Of a stretch of 64,000 bases of DNA, positions 1 to 11,568 are shown one piece after another. The position numbers were made by a program, and so were the translations under genes. Positions within the stretch are counted from its first letter, which is position 1; each line of letters starts with the position of its first letter. This DNA is from Verpa conica (taxonomy: Eukaryota > Ascomycota > Pezizomycetes > Pezizales > Morchellaceae). The stretch spans positions 2,604,001-2,668,000 of the forward strand of contig JAUFSD010000002.1 in the NCBI GenBank assembly GCA_033030425.1, given 5' to 3'. The notes below the pieces were generated by a model. That model made no database searches and was not told where the DNA came from. It saw nothing but the letters and a program-made list of their open reading frames with translations.

Positions 1-604
1 CAGGGTTATGGGGGACAGAAGGACGGGGTGGTGAAGAAGGTGCTGAATAAACTGAGCTGTGGTACTGTATAGGGTACTGGGGTTTTCCTCTTTCTTTCTT
101 CTCCTTTCTTTCCTTTTTTGAATTCCTGGGACTTTGTATTATGGCGCTGTACTCTGTATGATGGACCCTTGGAGGGATTAATAAAGTGGTAATACAATAT
201 ATCCGCACGGATACTATCGACTTTTCTAGAAGGCTTTGTTTGCTTTCCGTCTGGTGCTTCTTCCTTGGTATCAGTACTCTGCCAGCTCTGAAACAAAATA
301 AAGGGTCCTAGTCCCGGTGAAAAGCAATTCCTAGCATGCTGTTTCCAACCAGCCCATGCCAATAGCGATAAGGCACTGATAACCAGTGCGGGGGAAAGTT
401 GTCAGCCCCGACATTCCCCAGGTTCAACCACACTCGTGTAACAAGGGCAGCCATATGCGTGGGTCCGCATGATGGTGTTCACAGCTACATTGACCATGCC
501 CTCTAATATCCTTCTTTTTCTCCTCCGCACACCCCTCCATACTTCTTGAGTATCTCTTGAGCCATCAGCTACAACTGGTAACTGTTTACCTCACTGGTTC
601 TAAA
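1..604. other. intergenic/5' flank of the Yippee-like gene; possible small minus-strand gene
   Basis: No gene can be called firmly here. On the minus strand a long open frame without an ATG runs from about 400 to 6. A possible spliced reading starts at an ATG near 453, continues to a GTTGGA donor, and resumes after a TTTCAG acceptor into a Ser/Lys-rich frame ending at 6. The first part is hydrophobic and aromatic, like a small mitochondrial protein, but I do not recognise it. If real, it would be transcribed divergently from the Yippee-like gene at 605 and share a short promoter. Treat as unproven. Confidence 0.2.
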
Positions 605-1373
605 ATGACTTCGCCATGCGTCGGATCTTCTTCACCTGGCTCGGGGGTACAGTTCCCTCTATACTTATTACCGCCTATCCCCTTCCTCCGGCGTGCTAGA
701 CCCGATGCTACCGTGGAGAAGTTGAAGGCGCCAGCTAAGAAAAGGAAGAGTAGGAAGGGTAAGGCGGCTGAGGAAAGTGATGTAGCTGAGGAGGGGTCGT
801 TGGCTGGTCACACGCAGTATCTCAGGTGTCAGAAGTGCCAGAGTGACCTGTGCTTCACTGAGAGTATAATCTCGAAAGGTAAGCTTATTCCTGCCCTTCT
901 TTGCAAATCAATACCTGTCACTCATCCTATTCCTGCTTTCATATAATCTGACATTCTATACAGGGTTTATGGGCCGTCATGGCCGAGCCTACCTACTCTC
1001 AGAGCTCTCTACCCCACGTATCACCTTGTCGAAACCTATCTCTCGCCCTCTGGTCACCGGTATGCATACGGTCTCCGATATCTCGTGCTCGCTGTGCCAT
1101 ACTGTTCTAGGGTGGAAATATATTAATGCTGAGGAAGTGGACCAACGCTATAAAATCGGGAAATATATACTGGAGAGGGAGAAAGTTGTTAAAATAAGCC
1201 ATTGGGATGGTCCTGGTGAGGTAAAGAATATGGAAGAGGGATGGGGTAATGGCGAGATTGAAGTAGATATAAATGATGAAGATGAACTAGAGGATTTATT
1301 TTTAGGAGTTTGGACGAAGGAAGGGGCATCCCGGAGGAGAAAGCGGAAAGAGGAAAGGAAAGCTAAGGAGTGA
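605..1373 (+). CDS. Yippee-like zinc-binding protein
   Basis: Two exons, 605-878 and 964-1373, with an 85-nt GT..AG intron, giving 227 residues. The Yippee fold is clear: a first CxxC (CQKC) before the splice, then a GRAYLLSEL-type strand, TGMHTV, a second CxxC (CSLC), GWKY and QRYKIGKYILERE, in the usual family order. The two CxxC pairs are expected to bind one zinc. Family members are about 110-130 residues. This one carries a basic N-terminal extension (KKRK and RKGK clusters), an acidic tail (DEDELEDLF) and a basic C-terminus, suggesting a nuclear protein. The start at 605 is chosen because the only alternative, at 557, adds residues of no recognisable type. Fungal relatives include Moh1; the function of the family is poorly known. 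The nearest gene downstream points the other way. Confidence 0.88.
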
Positions 1374-2602
1374 CGGTTTCCAACTCCACCTTGCGCGAGC
1401 CCCTCATCTTCCATTTCTTCCGGATTTTACTACCTTTATCATGTTGTTTCTCCCCTTCTAGCTCATATCTCGCCTGTAGCTCTTCTCAGTATTTTATAGT
1501 ACTCTATACTTTTCTTATAAAATATGGATGAATAACTAAATTCTTATATTCTCCCTGTAAGAATACTGGGTTCTTATCCCAAAAGTATCCTTATAGAAAG
1601 AGACTACTGTACCAGGAAGGTTTATGTGTTAATTTATGTAGTTATATCTATTTTAATGTCATTATCAAACACAATCACTTTGTTTATTCAATTCATTCTA
1701 CACGCAGCAATAGCTCTTGATCATAATACCTTAATAGCCCATTAATCATATACATAGGAGAGGTCGCTTTATAACTATGTACATCTAGTAAACAGGGGGT
1801 TTATCTACATGTAGGTTACGCTATTGCTGGGCAAAGCCCCGGCATAATATCAACCAATACAACTTCGCTATTAGGATAGTTTCTGCTGTTAATTTAATAA
1901 CGATGGGGAAAAAAAAAATCCAAGAGCGGAAACCTCCTCTATGGCTTCCTCTAAACCTACTATTTACAAAAATCATTTTAGGGCGGTCACCTCTAAAACC
2001 AGTCTACACACGACACCACAATTCCTTTCACTGGTTAGTTTTCTGTTTAGTACTAACTTGACATAGGTACTCTATAACTAGAGCTAATATAACAAAATTA
2101 CCCTACAAGAATAGCTAGCTAGCTATATTCTTATAACCCTAACTAACTTTATACTAGGTAAAGGATACATGTAGCTGTGAAAATACGGGTGTGAGAAATA
2201 GAATGATAGTTCGATAGTACGCCTAGAGGAGGGGGGCAAGCCCGACCTCTTATACCCTACATGCCTATGGAGTCGAACGCTGTCAACCATACTCAAACAG
2301 TAGCTAGGAGTGTTTTATGGTTCATTTATTTTAAGACAAGTAATATTAGATAAACAAGTAACTTTAACACCGTAGTACCTCGAGTGATATTCTAACACCT
2401 GATCGTAATAATTTCCGAGATCTAGAAGAGAACTGACATAGTTATCATTGTCGTCCAAAATTACAAGGAATCTGAAAGTCTATGCCTGGAAAATATGTTT
2501 TTGGAAAAAATAAAGAGTTGCTGGACCAAGCGAATTTCAGTTGTTAGATATATATAAATATTATAGATCCCTTAACGTCGTTCATGTGTATGTTCATATA
2601 AC
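1374..2602. other. AT-rich intergenic region
   Basis: Lies between the convergent 3' ends of the Yippee-like gene and the unrecognised minus-strand gene. It has many stop codons in all frames, copies of the TACATGTA palindrome near 1806 and 2166, and short GCTAGCTAG runs near 2112. No gene or RNA recognised. Confidence 0.5.
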
Positions 2603-3349
2603 TTATTTTTTTAGTGTAGGGCTATAGGGGGTTGATATATGCGTAGTATTACGATATGGGCCCCTTGGGTTAGGATGAACCTGATACTGATGATGCTGGT
2701 GCTGATTATTCCGAGTCTGTTCGTAATACCTCCACTTTTCTTCCTGTGAGTATTTTTTCTTCTCTCTTAGCCCATTTTCGTGCCCCTGTTTCTGGTGCTC
2801 ATGCTTCTTCTGTTGCTCCTGGTATGTTTTCTGGTATTGATATTCTTTTTCATAGCCATTACCCCCATCACAAACACCCCCCGCCACATCAAAGCTACCC
2901 TTCATAATTTGTACCTCCTCCATCAGAATCGGTAGCGAGAATTCACTCTCTACAGCAACTACAAACTGCTTTTTCAAGATATTTCTGCTCACAGGGACCC
3001 TTATAATCCTGGTAGACATATACCTGTAAAGTCGGTCGTACTCTGGGTCTGGCACACAGGACTCGTTATTACTAAGGTATTCATCTGCGGTCTCATCATA
3101 GTCGTCCTCAAAGTGTAGATCCTCTGCGTGGCAGCGGGGAGGGTGTGGGCTGAAGTAGAAAGGGAGGGTGAGAGTGAAGACGAGAGAGGTGCCGTTTGAG
3201 AGGGTTATTGTAAACGTCTGAGTAGGAGAAATTGTGGGTGTAGGGGATGGGAACGGGGACTTCATGGTAATCTCTTTGGAAGAGGTGGAGAAGAGAGGAG
3301 TGAGAGCGAGGGTGGGGTGTGGGCCGACCATGGTGTGCATGGTGTGCAT
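2603..3349 (-). CDS. unrecognised protein, intronless
   Basis: A single open frame of 248 codons with ATG start. I do not recognise the family. The N-terminal third is Ser/Thr/Pro-rich with a hydrophobic strand pattern. The middle is acidic (HFEDDYDETADEYL) and is followed by an ordered-looking segment containing RIIRVPVSRNILKKQF. The last third is rich in Gln, Lys, His and Tyr and probably disordered or coiled. Three in-frame ATGs lie in a 9-bp tandem at the 5' end, and a fourth about 28 codons in could also be the start. The length and biased but sensible composition support a real gene; splicing cannot be excluded. It lies between convergent Yippee-like and co-directional NASP-like genes. 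Confidence 0.5.
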   Translation of the reverse strand: MHTMHTMVGPHPTLALTPLFSTSSKEITMKSPFPSPTPTISPTQTFTITLSNGTSLVFTLTLPFYFSPHPPRCHAEDLHFEDDYDETADEYLSNNESCVPDPEYDRLYRYMSTRIIRVPVSRNILKKQFVVAVESEFSLPILMEEVQIMKGSFDVAGGVCDGGNGYEKEYQYQKTYQEQQKKHEHQKQGHENGLREKKKYSQEEKWRYYEQTRNNQHQHHQYQVHPNPRGPYRNTTHISTPYSPTLKK

Positions 3350-4189
3350 GGTGTGTAGAAAGTCGTTCTGTATCGTGCCGTATGGAAACCAGCCAAACGC
3401 TCAGATAGGTAGAGGGGCGGTAATTCTCGGAGGTTGTGCTAGATTGTTGAGGGGAAATGAGTTGAGTAGCAGAGTAGCAGAGTAGCAATGTGTACATGGA
3501 GTCGTTGTCTGTAGTTGCTGTCTCTCACCTCTACCTACACATAAGTCTGGGCCCGGTAAATTACCTTTGTGGGTATGCAAGAGAAAGAGGAGAGTTTAAT
3601 TCTATCATTTCATCTATGTATTCACAAAGTACTACACCAAGAGAGAGCAATTTACAGGTTGTGGGCTGTACGTCATGAATTGTCACTCTGTCAAGTTTTG
3701 GGGTGGTGGATACAGGGACCACGATAACTAACCTACAGAACCTGTAGAAGGAAAAGATACACTTACATGTAGTTTGTGGGTAAAGGTGCAAATTTTATAT
3801 AATCTTGTGCTAAGGAAGGGTTTTGACGAAAATATAGGCATTACCTGTGTTTTATTGGGTGCAAGTGTTCCCTAGGAGGACTGTATACAAAAGGATAAAA
3901 GAACAGTCCCTAGATATAAGTGAATATAACTTATCTTTTTTGGAAAAATTCCTATGCTCTCTAAGCTGATATTCGATTGCAGTTCCCATCCATTTACCCC
4001 CACATTTCTTACAGTAATAAAATACATTTTTGTTTCCATGCCCACATTCACTTCCTGATATCTGATATAGGTAAAACTACACTCTTAAATAAAGAAAAAA
4101 TCCATACCCGTCAACCCTAGTCCTGCAATGAAAGAAGGAAAATTACACAGAACCTAGTATTAAAGCCTTATTTTATCAGTAATAGCAGC
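3350..4189. other. intergenic region between two minus-strand genes
   Basis: Promoter side of the 2603-3349 gene and 3' flank of the NASP-like gene. A TACATGTA palindrome lies near 3774. No further gene recognised; the short ORFs here show no family features. Confidence 0.4.
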
Positions 4190-5743
4190 TTATTTCTCAT
4201 CAACTTCCACCTCCTCAACCTTCGTTTTCTTACTCTCTACTTCGCTCTTTTCACCTTCTTCCTCTTCAACTAAATCATCCAACTTTCTCTTCCCCCCGTT
4301 ACTTCGCCCAGCAATTAGAACCCTCTCTATTACTGGCACAGCACTCTCCTTTGCCTCTCCCTTTGCCTCTTCCTCTGCCTCTTCCTTTGCCTCTTCCTCT
4401 GCCTCTTCCTTTGCCTCTTCCTTTGCCTCTTCCTTTGCCTCTTCCTTTGCCTCTTCCTTTGCCTCTTCTCTTACCTCCCTTACCTCCTCCTTTACTTCCT
4501 GCTTAGCCTTTTTTCTCACCAAACCACTCAAATCTCTTGCCCCACTCATGGCCTCCTCAATTCTACGCCTTGCAGCTGCTTGGTCTTCCCCTAGTACTTG
4601 TCCAAGAATACCTTGGAGTTTGTTTGCCGCGTCTTCAGCTGGGGAAGGGTCTGTAGTACGAAGATCTGCAAGACGTATTTCAAGTTCTTCGACCATTTCC
4701 TTTGCATCTTGGAGGCTCTTCGTGACCACTTCCTTGCCTTTACCCTTGTCATCCCCACCTGCAACACTCTCTGCTTCTTCTTTGGCGATCCTAGCACGGC
4801 AGGAGGCGATAGCTTTCTCCATTTCAATTGCTGCATCTTCCCTGCCTTTTGCTCTATCACTATCTGACACATCCTCACCAGCAGCAGTGAATTCAAGCGC
4901 GAGTGAGAGTTTGAAGTGCGCTTCTGAGATAAGGGTAGACTCCTGTGGGTAGAGATTAAGTTTGAGATCAAGGGAAGAGCGAAGGTCTTTAGCTGCCTGT
5001 GCGAAGGATTCGGATTCGAGAGAGACTTCACCTAGGAGGTCGAAGGTGTCTGCCAGTGCAGTGCGGAGAGCACGAACTCCGTCGTCAGAGGACTTGGAGA
5101 CAGAGACAGTGTCGGCAGTATCCTCGTTAGGGATTGTAGCTATGGGTCTAGTGGAGTCTGTTGTAGTCGGGGGGTTGGCGTCGGTGGTCTCGGTCTCGGT
5201 GAAGAGCTGCTTAACAAAGAGAACACGAGCATAATCCAGAATCTCCCACGCAAGAGTAAAGTCATCATCATCATCATCCTGAGCTTTATCTTCCTCATCA
5301 TCCTCATCTTCATCCTCTTCGTCTGTATCATCCCAATTCTCATCCCCTGTAAACTGGAAAAACCCTCCCTTTACGCCTTTCTCAGGTGCCTTCTGCCCAA
5401 CCGCAACTTCAGATGCACTTGCTGATAGTTCAAGTTTATCTTTAGCACCCTCTTTCCCCTTCCCCTTCCCCTTCCCCTTCTTCTCTTTATTCTCCTCTTT
5501 ATCGTCTTTGACGCCTCCTAACACATCACTCTTCCTCACTGCAACCTCAAACAGAGACCGACCATAGAGATAAAGCAAGTGCGCGTTCTTCGGGTTGTTT
5601 TCGCCGTACAAGCTCGACTGAAGCTCGCAAGCACTAGCATAAAGCTCTGTAGATGTCGCGTAGTCTTTTTGAGAGTAGGCCTTGAGGGCTTTAGCTTTGA
5701 GAGTCGCGAGTTGGGATTCGGGGGTGCCTGAAGTAGAGGACAT
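4190..5743 (-). CDS. NASP/Sim3/Hif1-type histone chaperone (SHNi-TPR)
   Basis: Intronless, 517 residues. The N-terminus (about residues 10-75) is a TPR with the NASP-family signature, including AYSQKDYATSTELYASACE and NAHLLYLYGRSLFEVAV. A long acidic insert follows (about 110-165, mostly Asp/Glu, containing DEEDEDEDDEEDKAQ), as in NASP, where it interrupts a TPR and contacts histones. Further TPR helices follow (DTFDLLGEVSLESESFAQA, then LYPQESTLISEAHFKLSLAL). The C-terminus has about nine KEEA/EEEA repeats and a KRKLDD-like nuclear signal. The family escorts H3-H4 or CENP-A for chromatin assembly (Sim3 in fission yeast, Hif1 in budding yeast). Length fits fungal members. The KEEA block is coded by a 12-bp tandem repeat at about 4347-4468, so its length may vary between strains. 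Confidence 0.9.
   Translation of the reverse strand: MSSTSGTPESQLATLKAKALKAYSQKDYATSTELYASACELQSSLYGENNPKNAHLLYLYGRSLFEVAVRKSDVLGGVKDDKEENKEKKGKGKGKGKEGAKDKLELSASASEVAVGQKAPEKGVKGGFFQFTGDENWDDTDEEDEDEDDEEDKAQDDDDDDFTLAWEILDYARVLFVKQLFTETETTDANPPTTTDSTRPIATIPNEDTADTVSVSKSSDDGVRALRTALADTFDLLGEVSLESESFAQAAKDLRSSLDLKLNLYPQESTLISEAHFKLSLALEFTAAGEDVSDSDRAKGREDAAIEMEKAIASCRARIAKEEAESVAGGDDKGKGKEVVTKSLQDAKEMVEELEIRLADLRTTDPSPAEDAANKLQGILGQVLGEDQAAARRRIEEAMSGARDLSGLVRKKAKQEVKEEVREVREEAKEEAKEEAKEEAKEEAKEEAEEEAKEEAEEEAKGEAKESAVPVIERVLIAGRSNGGKRKLDDLVEEEEGEKSEVESKKTKVEEVEVDEK
4347..4468. repeat. 12-bp tandem repeat coding for the KEEA block of the NASP-like protein
   Basis: About nine to ten copies of a CTTTGCCTCTTC unit with CTTTGCC/CTCTGCC variants, in frame on the minus strand with Lys/Glu-Glu-Glu-Ala repeats. 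Copies are near identical, so slippage is likely. Confidence 0.85.
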
Positions 5744-6475
5744 TCTGAGCTGGGATTTAGTGAGTGTAGTTTCTTTGTGATGGTAGGGGAACGAATGTTG
5801 GTGTTTGTTATGATGAGCAGCGCCGGAAAGGGATAGCGATAAGTATTAATCGCGAGTGGGCCTAGGGTTGGCGGAGATGCAGGGGGTTGATGATGGAGGA
5901 GCAGAGTAGATGCGTGGAAGAGCCGCATGCATGATTTATGGGCAAATGAGTTCCAGGAACGGAAAATCTCAGATATACTCAGATGTTCCTACGCCGCTTT
6001 TAATCGTCTTTTAACCGGAAATGAAGCTCTATGAATAAAGCAGGGTTATTTCTTTCATTTTGGATCTATGGCTTGATCATTGACATAGCAGTGCCTGACT
6101 ATGAAGACATGGTAAACATAAGAACAGCATCATAAGACACATGTGATATCAGAAGCCTGCCAGGATAGCACAACCCAGGGGCACAAGAGAAAACACATAT
6201 ACGGCAATGGAGAGGAAACCAAATCCTCGCCGTTGAATACAAGATACAAGGGTTAGAGCCTTCTATCCACATGTAGGTTGCATTTCTTTGTCCCTAGTAT
6301 GGACGGTAGGAGGATTTACTCTATACATTCGAACCAGTCTTCTAGAGCCACAGTATTAAACCTTACAATATCATAATTGCTTCCATCATAGAGTCATACT
6401 AGTGAATCATCAATTCATTTTTCGTTTTACATATAATCATCCCCATAACTTCAATGTTTATAACTCCACAGCCCA
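5744..6475. other. intergenic region; promoter of the NASP-like gene and 3' flank of the ABCC gene
   Basis: Both flanking genes are on the minus strand. The stretch has no long open frame with family features. An ACATGTAG motif lies near 6269. Confidence 0.4.
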
Positions 6476-9400
6476 CTATGAGATACTGCTGTTCGCAATA
6501 TCCAACAGCTCTTCAAACTCACCACTCTTCTCTGCTAGACTCCTCAATACGCCATCTTCTTTATTAAGTAAATTTAGTGGTGTATCAAATCTATTATTAT
6601 AAATTAGTTGAAAGAAAAAGAAAGACTAGAAAAGTGAAAGTAGGGGACACTTACTCAACCACCTCACCACCTTTCCCAAGATTATCTAGCACCACAATAC
6701 GGTCCATATTCATAACCGTTCGTAATCGATGTGCAATCACAATGAGTGACGAATCTGGGAAACTCGTACGTAGTGTTTGCTGTATCCTCTCATCTGTAGA
6801 AAGATCCGTAGAGCTTGTGGCCTCATCCAATAGCACTAACTTACTCCTCCTAACCAGTGCCCTTGCAAATGCTAGTAATTGCCGTTGACCTTGACTCAAA
6901 TTATCACCTCCCGCCGTAACCGGCGTATTAAGGGTGATCTTCTTTGTCTTCAACCTTACCGGAGTCGTGTTTCCATCTCCAGTTGGAGTTGTGGCACGAG
7001 TGCCTTCAGTAGATGTAAGAGCGCTATCAATCTCCACATTATCACCCGCCAACCCACTCCCTTCCAGTGCAGCCTGAAGCTCCGAATCATCCAATTCACC
7101 AAACGGGTCTAAATTCGTACGGATTGTGCCCGAGAGAAGTACTGGGTCTTGGGGGATGATAGTAACACGGCGGCGAAGGTCTTCAAGATTGACGTTTTGG
7201 ATGTCAATCCCGCCGATACTGATGTTACCGTTTGAAACCTCTGTGAAGCGGAGGAGGGAGAGAGCGAGTGATGATTTGCCTGCTCCAGTTCTTCCGACAA
7301 TCCCAACACGCTCACGGGGCTTGACGTCAAAGCTGACTTTGTTAAGGACCTCTGGACCATCCTTAGAGTACCTAACACTCAGGTCTTTAACCACACAAGA
7401 CCCTACTGTTGGCCAAGCTGCAGGTGGTTCCTTTTCCGTGCTCTTTGCGGGTTCTTGTTCTAGTTCGATGTATTCATTCAATCTCTCAAAGCCGTTCAGC
7501 TCTACCTCGAGATTTGTGAAGTATTTAACACAAAACAAGATAGAGTTAGAGTATGCAAGGATATTTGATAAACTAAAACCGATGAGACCAGCAGAATAAC
7601 CTTCGGTTTTAAGAGCAATAACACCAGCCGCCAACCCAATCGCCGCAGTACACCAACTAATTCGAATGCCAATCCAACGGTTTAGGGAGTAATGTGATAC
7701 ACACGGCTGAGAGTAATCGTCTACACGTTTTAGACTCTCATCGAGGAAACGTTGCTGTACTCCGAAGCTGCGGATGGTAACGATGCCGGAGATAGTGTCC
7801 CCGAAGTGTGAGAATAGAGGTGATTCGCGAATTGATACAATTCGCTTGACACCCAGCTGGGCACGTACATAAAGGCTACCACAGACAATCCCGACGACCG
7901 AAACAATAATAGTTGGGATGAAGAAAGCTGGTATAAGACCTGACATGACGACGAGACGGAAGGCACACTCTAGGGCCTGGTGGAAGACCTGCTGGATATA
8001 ACGACCGAGACTTGTGTCGACTGATTTGATATCGTTAGACATCCTGTTAATGATTCGACCAAGTGGTGTTGTATCAAAGAACCTGATGGGTGAATACAAG
8101 ACCGATTTTACAACCTTCTCATGGATACGCCTTGAAGCCACCCACTGGAAGAAGAACCAAGTCCCATAGGTGAATGACTCAAACAGCACAGTTCCCATAA
8201 GAACACCAGCATATAATCCCTAATTAACCTATCAGTATCTTTAAGAAGTAGTGTTATATTAGTAAAACTCACCAGCCAAAGAGTGACATCGACATCATCA
8301 GGATGCTTAGTATATTGATCGGACCATAGTCCGACAAAATATGAATTTGCTAGGCCTAGAAGTTGGTTCGCCATGCTAAGGCACATAATACAGATAATAA
8401 CTAACGGCCCACCGAAATTCCTAGCATATTTCCAGACCATTGCTTTGGGCACTCGTCCCTTTGCGCGTCCTTCTTCCTTAATAAGCTTACCAGATCCTTT
8501 GCCATCAATGGTTTTGGCTTCGAGTCCCCCAGCTGGTTTTGGGAGATCAATAATATCTGGATCTACTTCTTGGGGTGAAAGGAGCTCCATATCGATGTCT
8601 TGTGCGACTTCACCGAGTAGGTTCAGAGTGCTCTTAGATATATTATGGGACTCGCTCAATATTTTACCATCTGAGAGGATAATTATTTTCTGAGCAGCGG
8701 AAGAGACAAGGGAAACGCTATCCATTCAGGTTAGCATGAATATAAGCTAATAGTAGAAAGGGGTACTTACTGATGGGTAACCAATACCACTGTTCTCCCT
8801 GCAAGGATATCACCCTTGATACATTTCTCAACAACCAATTTACAGGTCTCAGCATCAAGAGCAGAAAGCACATCATCCAAGAAAACAGTCTGCGCAGACG
8901 AATAAACAGCCCTAGCAAGAGAAATCCTAGCCTTTTGCCCCCCGGACAATGTAGTTCCTCTCTCACCAATCTCTGTTTCATCACCAGCCTCAAGATTTTT
9001 CAAATCCGTCAAGAGTCCACATGCCTCAATAGTAGTCTGGTACCTATTCTCTTCATATGGACTACCAAAAAGAATGTTGTCTTTAATAGACGCGTTTTGA
9101 AGCCAGGTAGACTGGGCGACATAAGAGATTCCGTGGTTACGTGGAAGATAAATATCACCCTCTAGTAGCCTCATTTCACCCAGTAATCCGAGTATAAATG
9201 AAGATTTTCCTGAGCCTACAGGGCCGGCAACTACTGTGAGGCCGCCGTAAACACACTCCACGTTGATGTCTGAAAGGCGGAAATTATTATCCTCGTCAGA
9301 ACCAGGCTTGCTCCAAGATAGTGTGGCGTTCTTGTATCCTGGTGGTTTGTTAGATACATGTAATAAGCCTTCTGACCCTTGAGATTTATCCTCAAGTTCT

Positions 9401-11568
9401 TCCTCTCCATTTAAGAATTTGTCGATACGGTCAAACGAGATGAAGGCGTATACAATTTGTTGGGTAATGAAAGCCATCCAGCTAAACTGGCTACGCAGAA
9501 TATCAAACAAGCTCAATGATGTGAACGCAATACTTGCGGTTAATGGTTTATTCATGACTTTAGTGAAAATCCCGAAGGTGACGATAATATTGATTATTGG
9601 GAGTAGAACAGAGACCATACGCAGTCCGAGGCCACAGACCGCATTAATAAGACTTAGTCGTAATTCGTTTTCACGCTTCTCACGAATCTTTCCTAGAAAA
9701 GCCTCTTCTAGTCCAAAGAATTTAATAATGCGAACCGCTGTAAGAGTTTCAGATATCAAATTAATTCTTTCATCGGTTGCTTTTCTGAGTCTTCGTTGGA
9801 CTTTTGCAAGTGCTTTGGCGATTACAACTGGAATAACCATAGTAGTGACCTATCTAATATTAGCAGAGCATCCCTCCAGTAACTATGTCTAGATAACCCA
9901 CCATCATCCCAATGCCGACCAAACTGGCCCAACCAAGCAGGTCATACAAGAAGACCACCGCAAACATAATCTCAACCGGCACTGAGCCAACAAGTAAAAA
10001 AAACTCCCGAGCATTTGTGAGTGTGTCCAAGTCAGTCGACATAAGATTGTTAATCATGCCGACCTTTGATTGGTTAGGTGGTATATTCTCCTTGTTGCCC
10101 TTCCCAGCCTTGGTATCCTTAGGATCTTCTTCGTCTTTGCGGGAGTCATGTGTGAACCTAATTTTCAAAGTCTTTTGGAGCAAGCTTTGTGTAAATGCTG
10201 CCTTGACCCGTATAACCAGTCTACAGAGCACCTGTTAGCTTCAATAAAAATTCTCAACGAGAAAAGATACGTGCCTTGTAGCATTGTAGATATATGCTTC
10301 CCAGACTAGATTAGTGAGGAGAGGGCCAATAAACAGTCCGAATACAAACACCCATGGTGTAATAACTGGCTCCTTCGATCCCTCAATGTATACAAGTAGT
10401 TCCCTCATAGAGATAGGCCAAATAAACTGCATCAAGCCAACAAGAAAACTACAGACAGTCATATACAGTACATCCCAACGCATACAAGTGAAAAAGGTTT
10501 TGAATGTAGTTGACATCTTATTATTCTCCACCTTCTTACTCCACAGCCGTGCGCGATCATAGTCCGCAAGTTCTGGCAGATCTTCCGGTTCAATATCCCT
10601 CTTGAATCCAACTTCTACAAGACCCCCAATCCAGGAATATGACCCTATGTAACTCATCAAAGATGCGGTTTGTTCTGGCGATGGAAGATTATCAGAGTAT
10701 GGGTCCACTGGGTACCAGAGCCTGGGGGTTAGTAGGGCACCAAGCTCTACTGATACAGCAAGGCCAAGTCGTGCATAGATTCCCCAGCCGTAGCGAGCAT
10801 CACGGGATTTTTCTGGAGACGCATTGAATAATAAATTTGGCCATAGATCTCGCTCTATGAGAAGTAGAGGCGGCACTATACAGAAAATTTCCACTAAGAG
10901 AAATAAAGATGGTCTATATGGTGTGGGGAAAAACCGGAAGGCAAAAAGCATCAATAGAAGAAGCCAATAACCCAACTCAATGGCTATAGATAGATGTTAT
11001 TATAGATTCCATTTAGAGAAATTCTCGAAAAGACTGACCTTCCTCAACTGAATCTTGTTTGTGGGAGGTTCTTATAAACAACAAAACCGTATCTACGGCT
11101 ACAAGAGATATTAAACAAAGCAGCTGTGCCCATGCCCACTTACGACGAGAGCCTATGGTCTACCTTAGCCTCCATTGATTCTGGGTGTTAGAGATAATAA
11201 CATACCTTCAAGTGGCTCAATTGGTGCTCTTGATGGTACTGCATCCCCCCCATAGAGCTCTAAAAATTCGCTCTTATTGTATACTGTGAAGTTCTTATTC
11301 CCCGTCGTAAAGAATGGTACTCCCGTAATCAGCCGTTGGGTAAACAATATTAAGATGATAGCCAATGAGGCAACAGCCAGAATCGTTATTCGTGTGTGGC
11401 TCTCAGAGTTTCTAGGAAAGTTGTCAGCCCCACGCTCCTCAAGCCCTAAAGCTCGTAAAAGATCTTAACTCACACTTCAAAGGCTAAGCTCCCAGCTGCG
11501 TGCTTGAGAAACACAGGATGCCTCCAGACGCTCGTAGGCCTACTTTGAACCAAGAATGGCGTTTCCAT
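6476..11568 (-). CDS. ABCC (MRP-type) full ABC transporter, 9 exons
   Basis: Model in coding order: 11544-11568, 11206-11463, 11039-11152, 10275-10983, 9902-10220, 8771-9849, 8273-8717, 6655-8219, 6476-6590. All phases balance to 1,542 residues. It has an N-terminal membrane region, then TMD1-NBD1-TMD2-NBD2. NBD1: Walker A GPVGSGKS (about 684-691), LSGGQ (about 776-780), Walker B VFLDD, so Asp replaces the catalytic Glu, as usual in ABCC. NBD2: Walker A GRTGAGKS (about 1292-1299), LSQGQ, Walker B VLLDE. A Thr/Lys-rich insert precedes the NBD2 signature. The last exon supplies the family ending FDTPLNLL..EKSGEFEEL. It resembles fungal Ybt1/Vmr1-type vacuolar ABCC pumps, which export conjugates and organic anions; the substrate is unknown. 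The join 10274/10221 needs a 54-nt GC-AG intron (the GT alternative is 39 nt). The first tiny exon is a guess. Confidence 0.9.

Noticed and set aside
8773..9165. Plus-strand ORFs opposite the ABCC gene (also 7126-7599, 9419-9892)
   Set aside because: Shadows of the real minus-strand coding frames, whose ABC motifs are unmistakable.
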